DNA of 15,334 nucleotides from assembly GCA_964577935.1 (NCBI GenBank), contig CAZOAJ010000027.1, positions 1 through 15,334 of the forward strand. The letters are read 5' to 3'. This stretch comes from JABDGV01 sp964577935. Lineage in GTDB: Bacteria > Chlamydiota > Chlamydiia > Chlamydiales > FEN-1388. This document shows positions 15,262 to 15,334 of this stretch, in pieces (position 1 is the first letter of the stretch; each line of letters opens with the position of its first letter). The position numbers and the translations under genes were made by a program. The notes beneath the pieces were generated by a model. It searched no databases. It had not been told where the DNA came from and saw only the letters and a program-made list of their open reading frames with translations.

Positions 15262-15334
15262 CACGAAAGAGAGACCCGCCCTTCCGCATCATCTCCAACT
15301 TCAGCCTCAGCTTTGATGTCCTGATGAAGATCAA
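15246..15334 (-). CDS. C-terminal end of a minus-strand gene, partial
   Basis: Reading the minus strand from the window edge gives 28 codons without interruption, starting DLHQDIKAEAEV and ending GRVSLSWKKDY, then TAA (15248-15246). The balanced, protein-like composition and the position of the stop right at the terminator hairpin argue for the end of a real convergent gene. Other frames here are interrupted or arginine-rich. The fragment is too short to identify. Confidence 0.4.
   Translation of the reverse strand, partial: DLHQDIKAEAEVGDDAEGRVSLSWKKDY

Noticed and set aside
1..15334. CRISPR array, tRNA or rRNA genes
   Set aside because: I saw no regularly spaced repeats, cloverleaf-like segments or conserved rRNA strings on either strand.

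Overview
The window looks like chromosomal DNA from a chlamydia-related bacterium (Chlamydiota, probably an environmental lineage such as the Parachlamydiales rather than Chlamydia itself). I infer this from gene content and local order recalled from the family, not from a search. The indicators are a SNF2-type helicase, a SurA-like foldase next to rsmA, a short stretch with a BamD-like TPR protein, an LptE-like lipoprotein and a DacF-type carboxypeptidase (in C. trachomatis the corresponding genes lie close together around CT547-CT551), AT-rich leaders, weak Shine-Dalgarno sites and several TTG/GTG starts. I cannot assign a genus.

Layout. Bases 1-684 are gene-free. They hold a 103-bp MITE-like element with 28-bp perfect terminal inverted repeats, a strong 16-bp hairpin, a 16-bp palindrome and a 13-bp sequence present twice. 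A SNF2 helicase (minus strand) and a SurA-like foldase (plus strand) diverge from about 3.35 kb. rsmA follows the foldase 7 bp downstream. A 24-bp perfect palindrome then separates rsmA from a convergent orphan gene of 154 aa. After an AT-rich 189-bp leader comes a 567-aa protein with Sel1/TPR-like repeats. Next is dacF, with a good candidate promoter. dacF runs into, and overlaps by 44 bp, the end of a minus-strand gene set read as bamD-like > lptE-like > 654-aa protein. Diverging from bamD are a small lipoprotein gene and a 528-aa gene that ends at a strong hairpin terminator. The last 89 bp look like the C-terminal end of a further minus-strand gene.

How the genes fit together. Much of the window concerns the envelope: SurA-like and BamD-like proteins (outer-membrane protein delivery and insertion), an LptE-like lipoprotein (LPS transport), DacF (peptidoglycan trimming) and another lipoprotein. 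rsmA and the helicase are housekeeping genes.

The most interesting observation is that the 654-aa and 528-aa proteins appear to be distant paralogues. Each has an N-terminal charged, coiled-coil-like region. Each then has a His motif (HAFMIV / HAFIIG) followed 89-99 residues later by an Asn-Cys motif (GDNCAGW / YQNCVRV). That His-then-Cys order is typical of circularly permuted papain-fold enzymes (LRAT / YiiX / permuted NlpC-P60 type). Neither has a signal peptide. I infer two unrecognised cysteine-dependent enzymes, possibly secreted effectors, flanking the bamD-lptE genes.
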